Of a stretch of DNA of 64,000 nt, positions 25,190 through 37,134 are shown piece by piece (within the stretch, counting starts at the first letter, position 1; each line of letters begins with the position of its first letter). The DNA is taken from NCBI RefSeq assembly GCF_964204645.1, contig NC_134033.1:372001-436000 (forward strand), read 5' to 3'. The notes beneath the pieces were generated by a model that was given only the letters and a program-made list of their open reading frames with translations, did no database searches and had not been told where the DNA came from. Origin of the DNA: Tubulanus polymorphus (Eukaryota; Nemertea; Palaeonemertea; Tubulaniformes; Tubulanidae). The position numbers were made by a program, and so were the translations under genes.

Positions 25190-26387
25190 ATGGATTATAC
25201 TTTAGGCAGGGGGACACTGTCTGATTCACATTTAGTAGAGTTAACAACCGCGAAGAGCTCACAGCGAAAAACAACAGGACTGATCCATCAACATATCGGG
25301 ACGACTGCCGCGACTCAGCACCACCAGCAGCACAGCGCAACCGCTGCTGATCAGACTATCGCCGTATACGCTGACCTACCACCTCAACTAGAACCGCTTC
25401 ATCGGACCTCGAATACTTCTTATAAACACGCGACTGGACTTATCACCGGTAGTGACATGTTGAACCCGTTCATGGAGACTGCGCATACGGCGCATCTGCC
25501 TCCAGGGGCTCTGAAGTTGAGTCCCCCTCATCACATGGGTGACGCAACGGGAGTGAGTTCTCACGCGGCGCAGGTGAACCAGTTCGGGACTCAAGCGAAC
25601 GGGTACATGACCCATTCTCATCACCCTCACGTAGGGAGTTACGCGGCCAGAGATTTCCTATTGCGACGGGAACATTTCGGACACGATTCGGTGACGAATT
25701 CGGCGTCGCATCATCACGGGATGTTCGTACCTTCTACGGCTAGTTTACACGGGCACCACCCGTCGGATCCGACCAGTAATCACGTGCTGTTTCCGGGAAT
25801 ACACGAAGCGGCCACGGCCGGACATCACGCCGGTCCGCATCACGTAAATACGCAATCGGTAAGGTTGAGTTTACCGGGAGCCGAAATGTACGCGCCCAGG
25901 AGCGAGCACCAATTCCAGCAGATTTCCAGCCCGAGAAACGACTTCTCGACTCAACACCTAAACATGAATCATCACATGAACCATCACCACATGAACGCCG
26001 CTATGAATCATATGAATATGGGACCTCACGGAGTCGGACCGGGCGCGTTTTTCAGGTATATGAGACCGCCGATAAAACAGGAACACTCGTGTTTGTGGAT
26101 CGATCCAGATATAGACCCGAAAAAACCGTGCAATAAGACATTCACGACGATGCACGAGATTGTGACCCATATAACAGTGGAACACGTCGGGGGACCGGAA
26201 CAGACTAATCACGCATGCGCGTGGCAGAACTGTCCCCGCGAAGGAAAACCGTTCAAGGCTAAATATAAACTAGTAAATCATATTCGGGTTCACACCGGCG
26301 AGAAACCGTTCCCGTGTCCGTTTCCCGGATGTGGAAAAGTATTTGCCAGAAGTGAAAATCTTAAGATACACAAGCGAACGCATACAG
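25190..26387 (+). CDS. Zic: Zic transcription factor, coding exon 1 (residues 1-399)
   Basis: This is the first coding exon of a Zic-family C2H2 zinc-finger transcription factor, a nuclear DNA-binding regulator of neural and mesodermal patterning that binds GLI-like sites. The ATG has A at -3 and G at +4. The frame upstream is closed by TGA at 25073-25075 and has no earlier in-frame ATG. Family motifs in order: a ZOC-like motif [11 protein letters not shown] at residues 154-164; an LLFPG-like VLFPGIHE at 199-206; a Met/His/Asn-rich stretch at 257-277; the ZF-NC motif [14 protein letters not shown] at 285-298; finger 1 (C301, C314, H327, H332) with the long Zic-type loop between cysteines; finger 2 (C343, C348, H364, H368); finger 3 (C376, C381, H394, H398). 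The exon ends in ACA G|GTAGGA, a good phase-1 donor, directly after the HTG linker. Joined to the exon at 47464 it restores the linker HTGEKPF. Untranslated exons further upstream cannot be excluded. Confidence 0.96.
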
Positions 26388-26848
26388 GTAGGAGACTTAT
26401 CAGATTCTTATTCAGGGGGGTAGGGGGTAGGGGGTGGTAGGCGCCCTAACAATCAGTTACCGGTCTCAACCCCACACCAGAGCCATCCACACTGTGAATT
26501 ATTGAGATTTCAGATAGAATGAGACATCATCATCATCATCATCATCATTCACTACAGCGTGTATTAATATCTCATCTGGTATTTTGTGGTCGCATTGTTT
26601 TATCATCAGGTTATCAACATTCATTCCTTGAGTCAGAGGGAGACCAAAACTTGCCTTTCGACGAGTATACTCTGTCCTAAACACTTCACACCGCAGATTA
26701 TATATATATCTGTGTAAAGTCAGGTTCACTTTTGGGTTGAAGTTGTTCTGAATGTATTTGAGTTTCCACAATGAAACCATCAGATTTCTTATAAATTACT
26801 TCAAAATATCCTCTATGAATTGTGCGAAAACTCGCAATATCAATCTGT

Positions 26849-27095
26849 ACACAACTGTTATTGTTTTTTTCCTACACGTTTAGGGTGGAATTATTCCAAC
26901 CAACTCTAAATGAATAGAAAGAAAATCCACAATATCAATCTAAACAATTTTTATTGTTTGTTCCTAACATTTTGGGTGGAATCCTTCCACACGTATCATC
27001 AGAGTTTATTTGAAAAATTTGTAAAACTCTGAATCTGGGTGGAAGGATTCCACCCGAAACGTAAGATAAAAACAATAATAGTTGTTTAAATTGTC
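26849..27095. mobile_element. Palindromic hairpin element (three related arms)
   Basis: Arms at about 26,849-26,905 and 26,935-26,990 run in the same direction; a third at about 27,029-27,095 is inverted. Arms 2 and 3 share GGGTGGAAnnnTTCCACCC and an AACAAT-rich outer end. The outer ends read (G/A)AAACGTAAG-like, and the inner sequences TCAGAGTTT and AAAACTCTGA are mutually complementary. Roughly 26,940-27,095 can therefore fold back on itself. It looks like a small inverted-repeat transposon remnant or dimer. Confidence 0.6.
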
Positions 27096-30000
27096 ATTCT
27101 GAATTTATTCTGTCAATGAAATTCATCTGGACTGGAAATAGTCTCAACTCTTTGGGCCCGAAATCTCTGTCGTTATTTAACTATAAAACAAGGAACCACA
27201 TAGGTACAAAAATCCATATAGATTATAAAAATGATGATGTTTAGGAGGGGGAGGGGGTGCAGTGTCAGTTTATGACACCGGCGACTTAAGTGTCAAATTA
27301 TCCTATAATAATCCGATCTGTTGATTATGATTCGCTAATGAGCTATTGTTAAATATCGCAGCCATTTTTATTAATCATTATCTGTTTATTATAACGAGGG
27401 ACGCTTTATCATCATGGATCGTTGCTGATCCTTTGTCTCCTCTACCCCCCAATAAATCCCTCCTCGATATAGCTTAATAATCACTGCCTATCCTTCAATA
27501 TATATATCATTCGTGTTTAGATATTTCACAAGTTTTTCGAGTCGATTTCGAAAATCACAAGTAAATTTCACCTATTAACCTATATTGGTGTTATAGACTT
27601 AATTCAAGATTTTCATATTTTTACTTTTAACATTTTCAAATTTGCAACAAGCGGAAATTTCTATATAAACTACACAAGTGTTCAAATATTGCTTCTCTAA
27701 CTCGGGCGAATCGGTTTTTTTCCAAGGAATCTTTGCATTCTTTTTTTATAAAATCTTATTTTCGTCAAATTGATTACAAGTTACATTTTCTAAACAATCT
27801 CAAAGTCGGATTTTTCTTCGCGCTTTAAATGAATATCTCTAAATTATTATTTTACGAATAATCTAAAACTTGAAAATATTCCAATATGAGCGCGACCAAT
27901 CGGCATCAAATACATCCAGAATTTGTTAAATTTTCGCTCTAACGACAGCAAAAAAATTGTTCATTGAAAATAATAAACTTCCTATTGATTTTTGAATCAC
28001 GTATTTGAAGGATTTAAAGACTCGTTTAGTCCCCGAGGCGTCGCGTAGACTTCACTAAATAAAGTCAAATAAATTCTATTAGATTTTTATCTCGCACACA
28101 TTTCTATGAAGCGAAAATGATTTTTCAATTTTTCAATTCAAACTTTGCCGAAATTATAACTCGAAATATGGCGATACGTTTTCACAAAGTTGTTCAGACA
28201 AAAACTGCAGATTCGAATTCGAAATAGATGCTCAATTTTTCACGGACATTCAGATTATCTAATATCACCTGCGACTTTGGTTAAAACCCTCATTTACCAG
28301 AAGTCCTTGAAAATGTATGTTGAATTGTCAAAAGTCAAATTCAGACTTGCACTTGCGCGATTGCGCCAGGCTGAACAACCGTTCGATTTCAAGATGACGG
28401 GTTAGATAATATTACACATACCGGCTTGGTTTATTGAATGGATGAGATTTTGAAGGGTCGATGGGTTTAAGCGGGTTTAAAGCTACTTTTGAAATTACTC
28501 ATCTCTCTAATACCACGGGTAGAATATGATGCCCGTATAATCCACGAATTCGCAACACTGTATATCTACACGCCTTATACCAGAATTACTGCAATCTCTT
28601 TAATTCTTGAGAATATCTAAAAACTGAAAATTATTTTATATATCGTAGATTTAATAAGAGTAAATATTTTCATTTGATGAAAGGTCGCATTTTAAAACAT
28701 TTTACAACGCGTGAATTTTTCTGATTCAATTTTGCACGAAATAAAACCCAGTTTCTGTGATAGAAATTAAAACCATTTTCGTCTTCAATTATCATTCAAC
28801 AAATTTATTTATCGTCATTTATTTCGACTCTGCCTTTTTAAGTTTAATTCCCATTTCAATTGTTAAGCGTTTTGAGTTTCAGTCAGACTATCTCTACAAG
28901 TATAATCTATCGTTTAGGTTTTATAAAATATAAAAGTAAAATCGGCCACAAAATTCAAACGATTTAAAATCGCAAATTTTATTTCTAAACGATTAAAATC
29001 AAAAGACAAGACTTTCCGACTTTAGAGTAAGAAGTCATTATCAGGTAACGATGATCTCTAGCGAGAGTTTAAAACGTCATCTCATTTCGGTTTTTGACAA
29101 ATAAAATTTGCATTTAATATTTTAGATTCTGTAAACAGCGGGTTTTAAATGTATAAACTATAATAGTTGAAGAAGTGTTCGGGGGTTATTGAATAAATTC
29201 TTGATTTTTCTTTTTACGCTTTCAATTTTGAATGATTTTACGATCCAGTATTTTAAACCGAGAGAACTTATAAGATATTATATTGAGAAGTTGTTTTCTT
29301 TTAAATAGTAAAAAAACTTTTTTGAACAAAGTCATCAAAGGATAGATACATATAAAATAAATACATGCTAATGTCCAAATTGAATCCTGTTGAATTTAAG
29401 CCGTTTAAGTAAATTCTAATGAAGTGTTCTATTTAATGAGATTTGATATTGAGAAATAAACCGGACGATATTGAGACGATAATGAGATGTTATCAGATTA
29501 GATTAAGACGCTGCTAATGCCGTGATTTATTAACGGCGCTATAAAAGGCAGCAGCAGCAGCAGAAGATCTCGTCGTGTCTGAAGGTGAGATCAATTTAAC
29601 CGGTAAATTAAACAGATAATAGACTGTGACACTGTGTTAGCGTATTACCGCGATAAACGACACGGTTATAGACACCAGCAGCAGCAGCATCAGCAGCAGC
29701 ATCACAGACTGATAACCGAGATGATTATCACACTAACTGACTGTAATCGTCTTGTAATCGCTGTCGCTATATCGATTACGGAGTCTTTGTCGTGTCTCTG
29801 AGTAGTAAAATGATTGTCCTCGGGTTCAATATCGAAGCTTTCTTAATAAAACTGCTGAACTAATAACGAACTCTATGTATATCAGACACGGAACTTTTAT
29901 TAGATGTAGCGGGGCAAATTGAGGTAGATTTTGAATTAGAAATAAATCAGTAATTATATTCATTTATTTGTTTACAATCAGTATTCTCAAATAGGTAAAG

Positions 30001-31111
30001 ATGTAAGTTCTGAACCAGGTTCAACAGCTCGCTGAGAGTTTAAGAATCTTTGTCGTTCCGCATCATCTAAATTCGAAAATTGAAATCTGATAAAATTCAC
30101 AACGGCAGCTTAAATATTTCAAACTTGATTTCATTTCTATATTATATCAGTTTATCCTATTTTTCGCTCTTTAAAAGTTAAACCCGATTCAGACTCCTGC
30201 GAATTTTAAATAGAGCCGCCGCATTATTACGAATTATCAATAAGATAGGTGTGAATGATAATATGATAATCGTGTTAATCTAGTTGTAATAATTATTGTG
30301 AGCCCGAACAGAGTCTCGGACGCCGATATATCCCTCCCGAACCAGACCGTCTGTTAAATATAGCCACCACTTTGTTATTATATTCGCGTTTCTATCGAGC
30401 TACGGAGAGAGACTGGAGAAACTCTTTTAATAAACTCGCGCGCGGACGTTTCCGAAGAGTAAATTAAAACTGAGGTTCGGTCCCCTCCTCTTCAATTTCC
30501 AGACAATAGACGCGAATTTGCACGCTATCGACGACGTACAAAGAGCTGGCAGCTTTTAGTAGCGTTCAGTGAACCTCCGAGTACAAAATGGTCAAATGCG
30601 TTGTCTCTATATGAGAGCGAGTATAATAGCATTTAGCGACATTGTTATAGAACTCGGATCGAAGGCTTTAGTAAAATCTACGACGCTACTACAAGCAGAA
30701 GGAATCTTTCCCTCCTTGTCCGCCAGATTAAAACGTGTGAAGTACCCTATCTGATTTCAATGTTTAGAAACCCGCTATTTTATTGTCGCTATGTTCCCGG
30801 AGTCAACTTGTAACGACACGGATTACAAGACGATTTAGAATGTGATCTATCCGGGATTAAACCGGCGAGGACACAGACAGACACCTTGTTTAACACCCCC
30901 CTCAAAACGCCGCGGATTATCGCCTATTTAAACAGATAAAGAAAATATATTACAATTCAAACCCGTCACATAGAGACCTACACCCCTCGGCTATCGATGT
31001 TACACACGGCGCCGTGTCCTAGATTAGAATTGTCACTACTTGTTATAGGCCCTAATTGTCAACTCAGGAATTTCGTTTTTATGATTGGAAACGTTTTTAT
31101 TTCAGGAACCG

Positions 31112-31268
31112 CCAGTTCCATAGTCCTGGACTCAGTTCCATAGTTGTGGACTCAATTCCACAGTTAATGAACCCAGTTCCACAGTTACTGAACCCAATTC
31201 CACAGTTACTGAACCCAGTTCCACAGTTACTGAACCCATTTCCACAGTAACTGAACCCAGTTCCACTG
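31112..31268. repeat. 21-bp minisatellite (about 7 copies)
   Basis: Tandem CAGTTCCACAGTTACTGAACC. The same core, in either orientation, recurs in non-tandem form near 4040, 9130, 33,660 and 33,740. Confidence 0.9.
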
Positions 31269-34200
31269 TAGGTAAATTTGAGAATAGCGACTCGAGTCAG
31301 TTTCTTCCATTGCGTGTAAACCTTACAGACACATTTTCAGGATCAGAATAATTTTTCTACGGCGCGAGCTAATCGCTTATGAACTGTTACAACGTGCGAA
31401 CAACCAGTTATCGGATTTTCGAAGGCATTTTTGTAATTTTCTAAATAGCTCTAAATCAGCCGGGTGAAGAGAGAGAGAGAGTCAGTTGTATCTACCCAGT
31501 ACAAACCATAGCAACCAGTGTGACACATACACACAATACTTTACAGTGAAGTGTCTCTTAAATCGGCTGTTTCTGTTAGGGTTTATTTTAATCTACTGGG
31601 ACAACACTTCAGGTGGGATGTAGCCGCAATTTCGAGACCTTCGCAGCCTCTTACGTCATTAGGATAACAAACTTTCTATCGGGGATAACTCCGAACAGCG
31701 GTGGAATACGACAACATTTACTTAACGGTTTATGAAGTCTGATGATGTTGAGGGCTGATGGGATGTTGATGACAGTTGTGATGTTTACGAGTTCAAAATT
31801 CGAGTTTGTTTTCATCATAAATATTGTCGGTAATTAGTAATCAATGGTTTTACTAATTGAGTCGTTTTAATATAGAGCAAAGCGCGTTCTGTTCATCTGG
31901 CGAGCCATAGCAACGGCGCGGTTAGCTATTCTCACTCCACGAGAGTGTTTCATTGCCGTTGATATCGAGCGACTTGTAAAATATACGTTAAATGATCATC
32001 AATATTTTTGTAATATAAACAAAATGACGTGAAAATAATGTTGATCTTTTTATATACCACAAAATGTAAATTCGCCAAGCTTATACTGGTAAATGATGGC
32101 GGATCAGTAACCGTTATTGTCGTGGCAGTTGGCTAGGTTTGTTTAGTTTTCATTTTCTATAATGGACTGACCTGTGCTAACACAACGCAATATTTCTGAA
32201 CGGACAATAATGTTGCATCTCAGTTGGAGACGTCACTTCCGATATTTGTTTACAGGGCGGTGCAAAAATATTAGACAGTATAGTACTGATTATACACCAC
32301 TGAAGAGACTCCTAGAAATTCGATCGAATATTTAGATATGAAAATATTTAGCAACAGACAATAAAGATACCATTTTTCAATGATGATAATGAGTTGTTAA
32401 ACCCACTACCCATCGCCGAAACCCACAAAGTCTAAAGTATTGATAAAGGCAATCAAAAATAAAAATTCTAAAAGGCAACGTTTCTTTATAGTTGGTTTTG
32501 AACTTATTTTAAACTTATTTCAAACATTCAATATGATCAGATGAATTGAGTAAATAATCTATGAGCGTCTTGTGGTTCTGTAAGCTTCACACTCAAGCCG
32601 TAGATAGCACTATCCTTTAAAGCATATATACATGATCATATGATTGTCAAACGCCTGAATTTAAAGATGACTAATCGATTAAAAGGCGCCTAATCATAAT
32701 TCAGGATAAACATTGATTAATGAACGATCACTTCCGGTCGAGATAACCCGGATGTTGGCTCTTTGATGATGGGTTTTTATCTCAAACGACTTTGAAGGAG
32801 ACAGGATTCGATAGTGTACGTTTAGAATTTAGTTCGTGTGTGGGTAGTGGGTAGAGAGCCGGCCTGTATACAGCTGAATTCAGATAAGAACTGTTTGGTT
32901 TGGGGTCTCGGATCCTGTGGCGTTTATGAATTTATAAATCTGTTAATGTGTCATATTTCATCATAGTATTTAGTAAAAATGAATTATTTGTAATTAAGTC
33001 GCGTTCAATGAAAATAGATCAATCAAACATCAATATGTTTTTATTGGGGACTATAGGGATATGGGGCTCTTACAGAAGTGACAACTTGAAACTTAATATT
33101 GGAACCAACCAAGGACTGTGAATTTCTATATCGGCGAGTTAGGGACCGGGTAATCCCGCTATATCTGTTTCCTATTCTAAATCGACTGTTGATATTTATT
33201 ATGCGAATTGAAATTAACGAGTCGCATACACAAAGTACGGTAAATATCTCCTAATAGTGAAACTTGTGGTTAACCATTGATTCAATGCAAACAAGTTTAG
33301 AGTAAGAAAAAACGATGCGGCGGGAATTTTTTCTGCGAATCTAAATTGTTCTATTAAACGTCAGTTAAATGATTATTAGTAGAGTGTGAATCATCGCGGT
33401 TCTGTTGAAGGGAGGCTGACGGAGGCTGCTCTTTATTTTCTGTATATATATATAGCGAGATGTTTTTGTAGTAAACTCTATCTCTCTCACTCTCTATCAC
33501 TCGAGTCAGTGTTTGTGTGTGTGTGTGATTTAAATGGCTTTGACACCGAGGTTAAAACTATGTGAAAATTAGCTGAAATTTCGTCTATGAAAATAAAACG
33601 TTCCTATATCACTCCCTATACATACACATACATCAGACAGAGTTTTAGAGTGATCGCTGGGTCCAGTTCCACAGTTCTGAGTTTAGATTTGACTCATTGA
33701 AAATGAACTAACTTTAACTCAGAGTTAATTCTAACTCACAACTGTGGAACTGGGTCCCAGGCCGTTTCTTTAGAGTCAGTATTACTACGGTTTTAGTCTT
33801 TCGGGAGTGGTCTGAGTTATGACCCTTGCGGGATGTCCATATCGTTGAAACTTTTGGAAATGGATGCCATATTCCAAACTTCGTTTTAACCTGAGCATGG
33901 ATCGGAGTTGTCCTAAGCATGGATCGGAGTTGTCCTAAGTACGGAGTCGGTTGAATTAGATTTGCATCGCTGATGAAACAAACGAATCTTTTTATTTTCA
34001 TTCCAAGGTTCTAATTTTTTTCGCTGATGTTTTTGGTGTCAAAAGCTCAAATATCTCACTGTCTGTTGTAGGGGCGTCTCTCATAGTTTCGCTCGTAATT
34101 AGTTTCGACGTTTCGCATCACGATTTGTTTATTATCGTTTTATAATGAACCTATAGGATTTATTTCCTAATAAAATGTTGATTTAGTGAAATATTTCTAG

Positions 34201-35451
34201 TTTCGAGATGGATACAGTTCTCGGTACTGGCCACCGCAATATAATACACACTGTTCCGAGTTTTGTAAACGTGCCTTTCATTACGGAGGAGGTCGTTCAA
34301 GTCTCCCGATAAGGAAGGTCCTCTGAAGACCTCTCAGGGTATCTAACCATCCTCTACTCTGGAGGCTAGGGAGCTAGGGTTATCCTAAACATTCCTGTTA
34401 GTTTATTAGTTTATTCCTGTCTGATAAATCTGATAATTAACACGGTTAAAGTAGTGTCTCATACCGGCTGTGAGTGCATAGCTTTATAAATTAAATCACA
34501 CTTTTTGTATCTATGGGGGGGGGGAGGTTCGGGTGGTTACTGACACACCAGATATAGCTACCGTTCTGTGTAGAATAATTGTCCATTAACGCTTTGAATT
34601 CATGCGTAATATTCATAATTAGCAACAACAGAATTTCGTGAAATTTCGTAGATAAAACGTACTGAATTCACCGTCACGCTAGCGTAACGATTGTTACGTC
34701 ATAAACGCCTCGCTACTACGCGTTCATAAATATCAACAATAACGCTCGTTACAGCGCAACAATTAACTCTTTTCATAATTATCATAGACTTTTGATTATC
34801 ATGATTATCTTATTGTTAATGCAGTTGTAAAATAGAATAGTTAATTTTAACAAATAGCCTGCTCTCTCTCGCTCTCTCTCTCTGTCTAGTGTTGTGAGGC
34901 CGCCAGGAACCCGAGAGTGGTATAGCGGCAGTTCGCTCTAACCGATCAGTACTGACATGGTTTAGACTACCCGGTGCGAAGCTCCGCGGGGGGTTGTCAG
35001 CGATTACTTTCGTCCGAATATGATTGACATATGTCGGGGGTAAGAAGTTAGTCCGCCAACGAGTCCAGACCCGGTTTATAGCACTCGGCATACTTTTCTA
35101 ATTAGTGGAGACCCTGAAAAATAGTGCTAACTGTTTTTCTTTAACTAATTGGGACAATACAGCAGCTAGTTCCACGTGGGTTCAAACTTATAACTTCAAA
35201 CTCCCAAAGTTACGATGAGTTGAATCAGTGCATTTTCAATATCTCAAACTCTACTAGAGTAAAACCGGGTTCAATAGACCAGAAATATCAGAGTTATTGA
35301 AAACTATAGACCAGAAAATCAGAGTTATTGAAAACTACTGTTAATGAATTCTAGATCTAGAACTAATTGATTCGGGAACTAGATCCATCGGTTCAGAAAA
35401 TGAGATCTTGAAAAATGTTTATAAATCCTGAGCTTAGCGAAATGGCTGCTA

Positions 35452-35528
<77 letters not shown>
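35452..35528. repeat. (CTG)n tract, about 25 copies
   Basis: A long uninterrupted CTG/CAG trinucleotide run in the Zic intron. On the minus strand it makes a poly-alanine ORF (35393-35767) that I attribute to the repeat. Confidence 0.97.
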
Positions 35529-36023
35529 ACTAAGTTTGATCTCTCTTTGTTAGAAGAATCAGAAAGCACTGTTGATGACTGGAACTGACTATAGAACAGT
35601 TGAGATAATTGCACGTAGCTCAAACTGACTAGAAGTTTAAGTGTTTTAATAGTTATCGGTCTGTTGATATCGATACTCTGTGTAAACTTCGCTCGTACTA
35701 CAAGCAAGTAATAAATACGTATCTCCAGTATATATCCCATCTGTATCGCACTGGCGCGCGCGCGCATGCGCGTTACTACTGACCGGAAGTCAGCATCTTA
35801 AGGGCAAATCGGTGCAAATTATGACGATGCACACACAACCAACCAAACATAAATTCGTAACCGACAGAACGGAACCTACGCGTAAACATTAGAATTCTTT
35901 ACCGGGTTTTAGTCCTGTTCCGGATAAGGGGGACTAAAACTTATCTCAGAACACGAATCACTTGGGAAATATAATTCAAAATTCGTATCTGATTTATCCT
36001 CTATGAGTTAGGAGTTTATTCAA

Positions 36024-36057
36024 GACGTTTCGACTTGATCCTAACAGTCATCTTCAG
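36024..36057 (-). repeat. Hairpin motif CTGANGAT-stem-GAAACGTC, copy 4
   Basis: Minus strand: CTGAAGA, T, GACT, loop, AGTC, GAAACGTC. The stem sequence differs from copy 1 but is still complementary. Confidence 0.5.
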
Positions 36058-36951
36058 CAATAAACCTTACACGTTTTGAGTATTACCGAATTATCATAGT
36101 TTCATCACGCGTTTCATCAATATTTGATTATAGTTGATTTATATTGACAATTCTGAAATTCTGATCTCTGAAAACCTCTTCGGATTATCGGCTGCTCGTT
36201 GGTAGTCTCGCTAAATCCGCCGTCGTTAGGCCGGCTAGAGCGGAATGTCAAGGTCGTATCAATGGCGGATCGCGTGCTGTCAGTCAGTCGGAGAGTTTGT
36301 ATTATTATTTTTTTCCTATATAAAACGAGGAAGTCGGGAATTTATTTCACACCATATGTGACAGCGCGTTATCGAGGCGTTCATTATTTCAATGTGTTCT
36401 GGCGTTAAAAGCTCTCTGTGCGACACAATACGTTTCTATTTTAACTCTTTATATCGTTGTGACTGGTACTGACAGACTGACTGAGTGTGTGTCACGCCGC
36501 TCATTTCTATAAACTAACAGCACTTTCTATTTTCATTTTTTATGTAAATTTCTAGGTCTCCTTTCTTGCGCCTATGGGTAGGAAATATATTTTCTGAACT
36601 ACACGTATTAGGTCAGAGCAGCCTTTCTACCCATATTTCCTAGCTCTAAGCCGTTTGAAGACTTTTTAATGTAGATTTCTAAGCATTCATACTGATTGGC
36701 TTAAGTGCTCCTTTAACCTAGTACACAAATAAGAACTGCCTTTTTATCCCTATTTCTTCACTAGACGATTTAAAACTGACTTTCCCTTTTTTCCAATAGC
36801 AAATTTCTAGACCTTCTTACCTAATAGGCGAAAATATCATTTCTTTTTTAACCTAGAAAATGTAGGATGAATATGAAGCCTCTCCGTGTTCGTTCTCTCG
36901 AGAGGTAACACGGTTCAAAAAATCAGTTAAAATGTGTTTAGAGTATAGAAT

Positions 36952-37134
36952 ATGTTGCTTATATTATGCGTACTTATTGCGGTCGTGTCAGAATCCGATG
37001 TCAAAAATGCATCGGCCTCCGCGCGGGGTGGGCTACACGGTGCCTGCTACTGTACGTCTAAAACGGAAATTCGAAACCGAAACGAACTTCTAGCCTCCCC
37101 TCTGCGCTGTCAAATCGAATGTAAACAGGACTAA
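36952..37134 (+). CDS. Small secreted cysteine-containing peptide candidate
   Basis: This is a 60-codon ATG-to-TAA ORF inside the Zic intron, same strand. Residues 1-13 (MLLILCVLIAVVS) are strongly hydrophobic and resemble a signal peptide core with a plausible cleavage after about residue 13-15. The putative mature part has four cysteines (C32, C34, C53, C57; pattern C-x-C-x18-C-x3-C) and a basic middle. The ATG has A at -3. The interval is locally more GC-rich than its surroundings. No family was recognised and no promoter or poly(A) site is evident, so chance is a serious alternative. It may also be one exon of a longer gene. Confidence 0.25.
   Translation: MLLILCVLIAVVSESDVKNASASARGGLHGACYCTSKTEIRNRNELLASPLRCQIECKQD

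Noticed and set aside
25388-26212. Minus-strand ORFs within Zic exon 1
   Set aside because: They are shadows of the strongly supported Zic frame.
35393-35767. ORF with a long poly-alanine run
   Set aside because: The alanines come from the CTG microsatellite, and the flanks show no recognisable domain.
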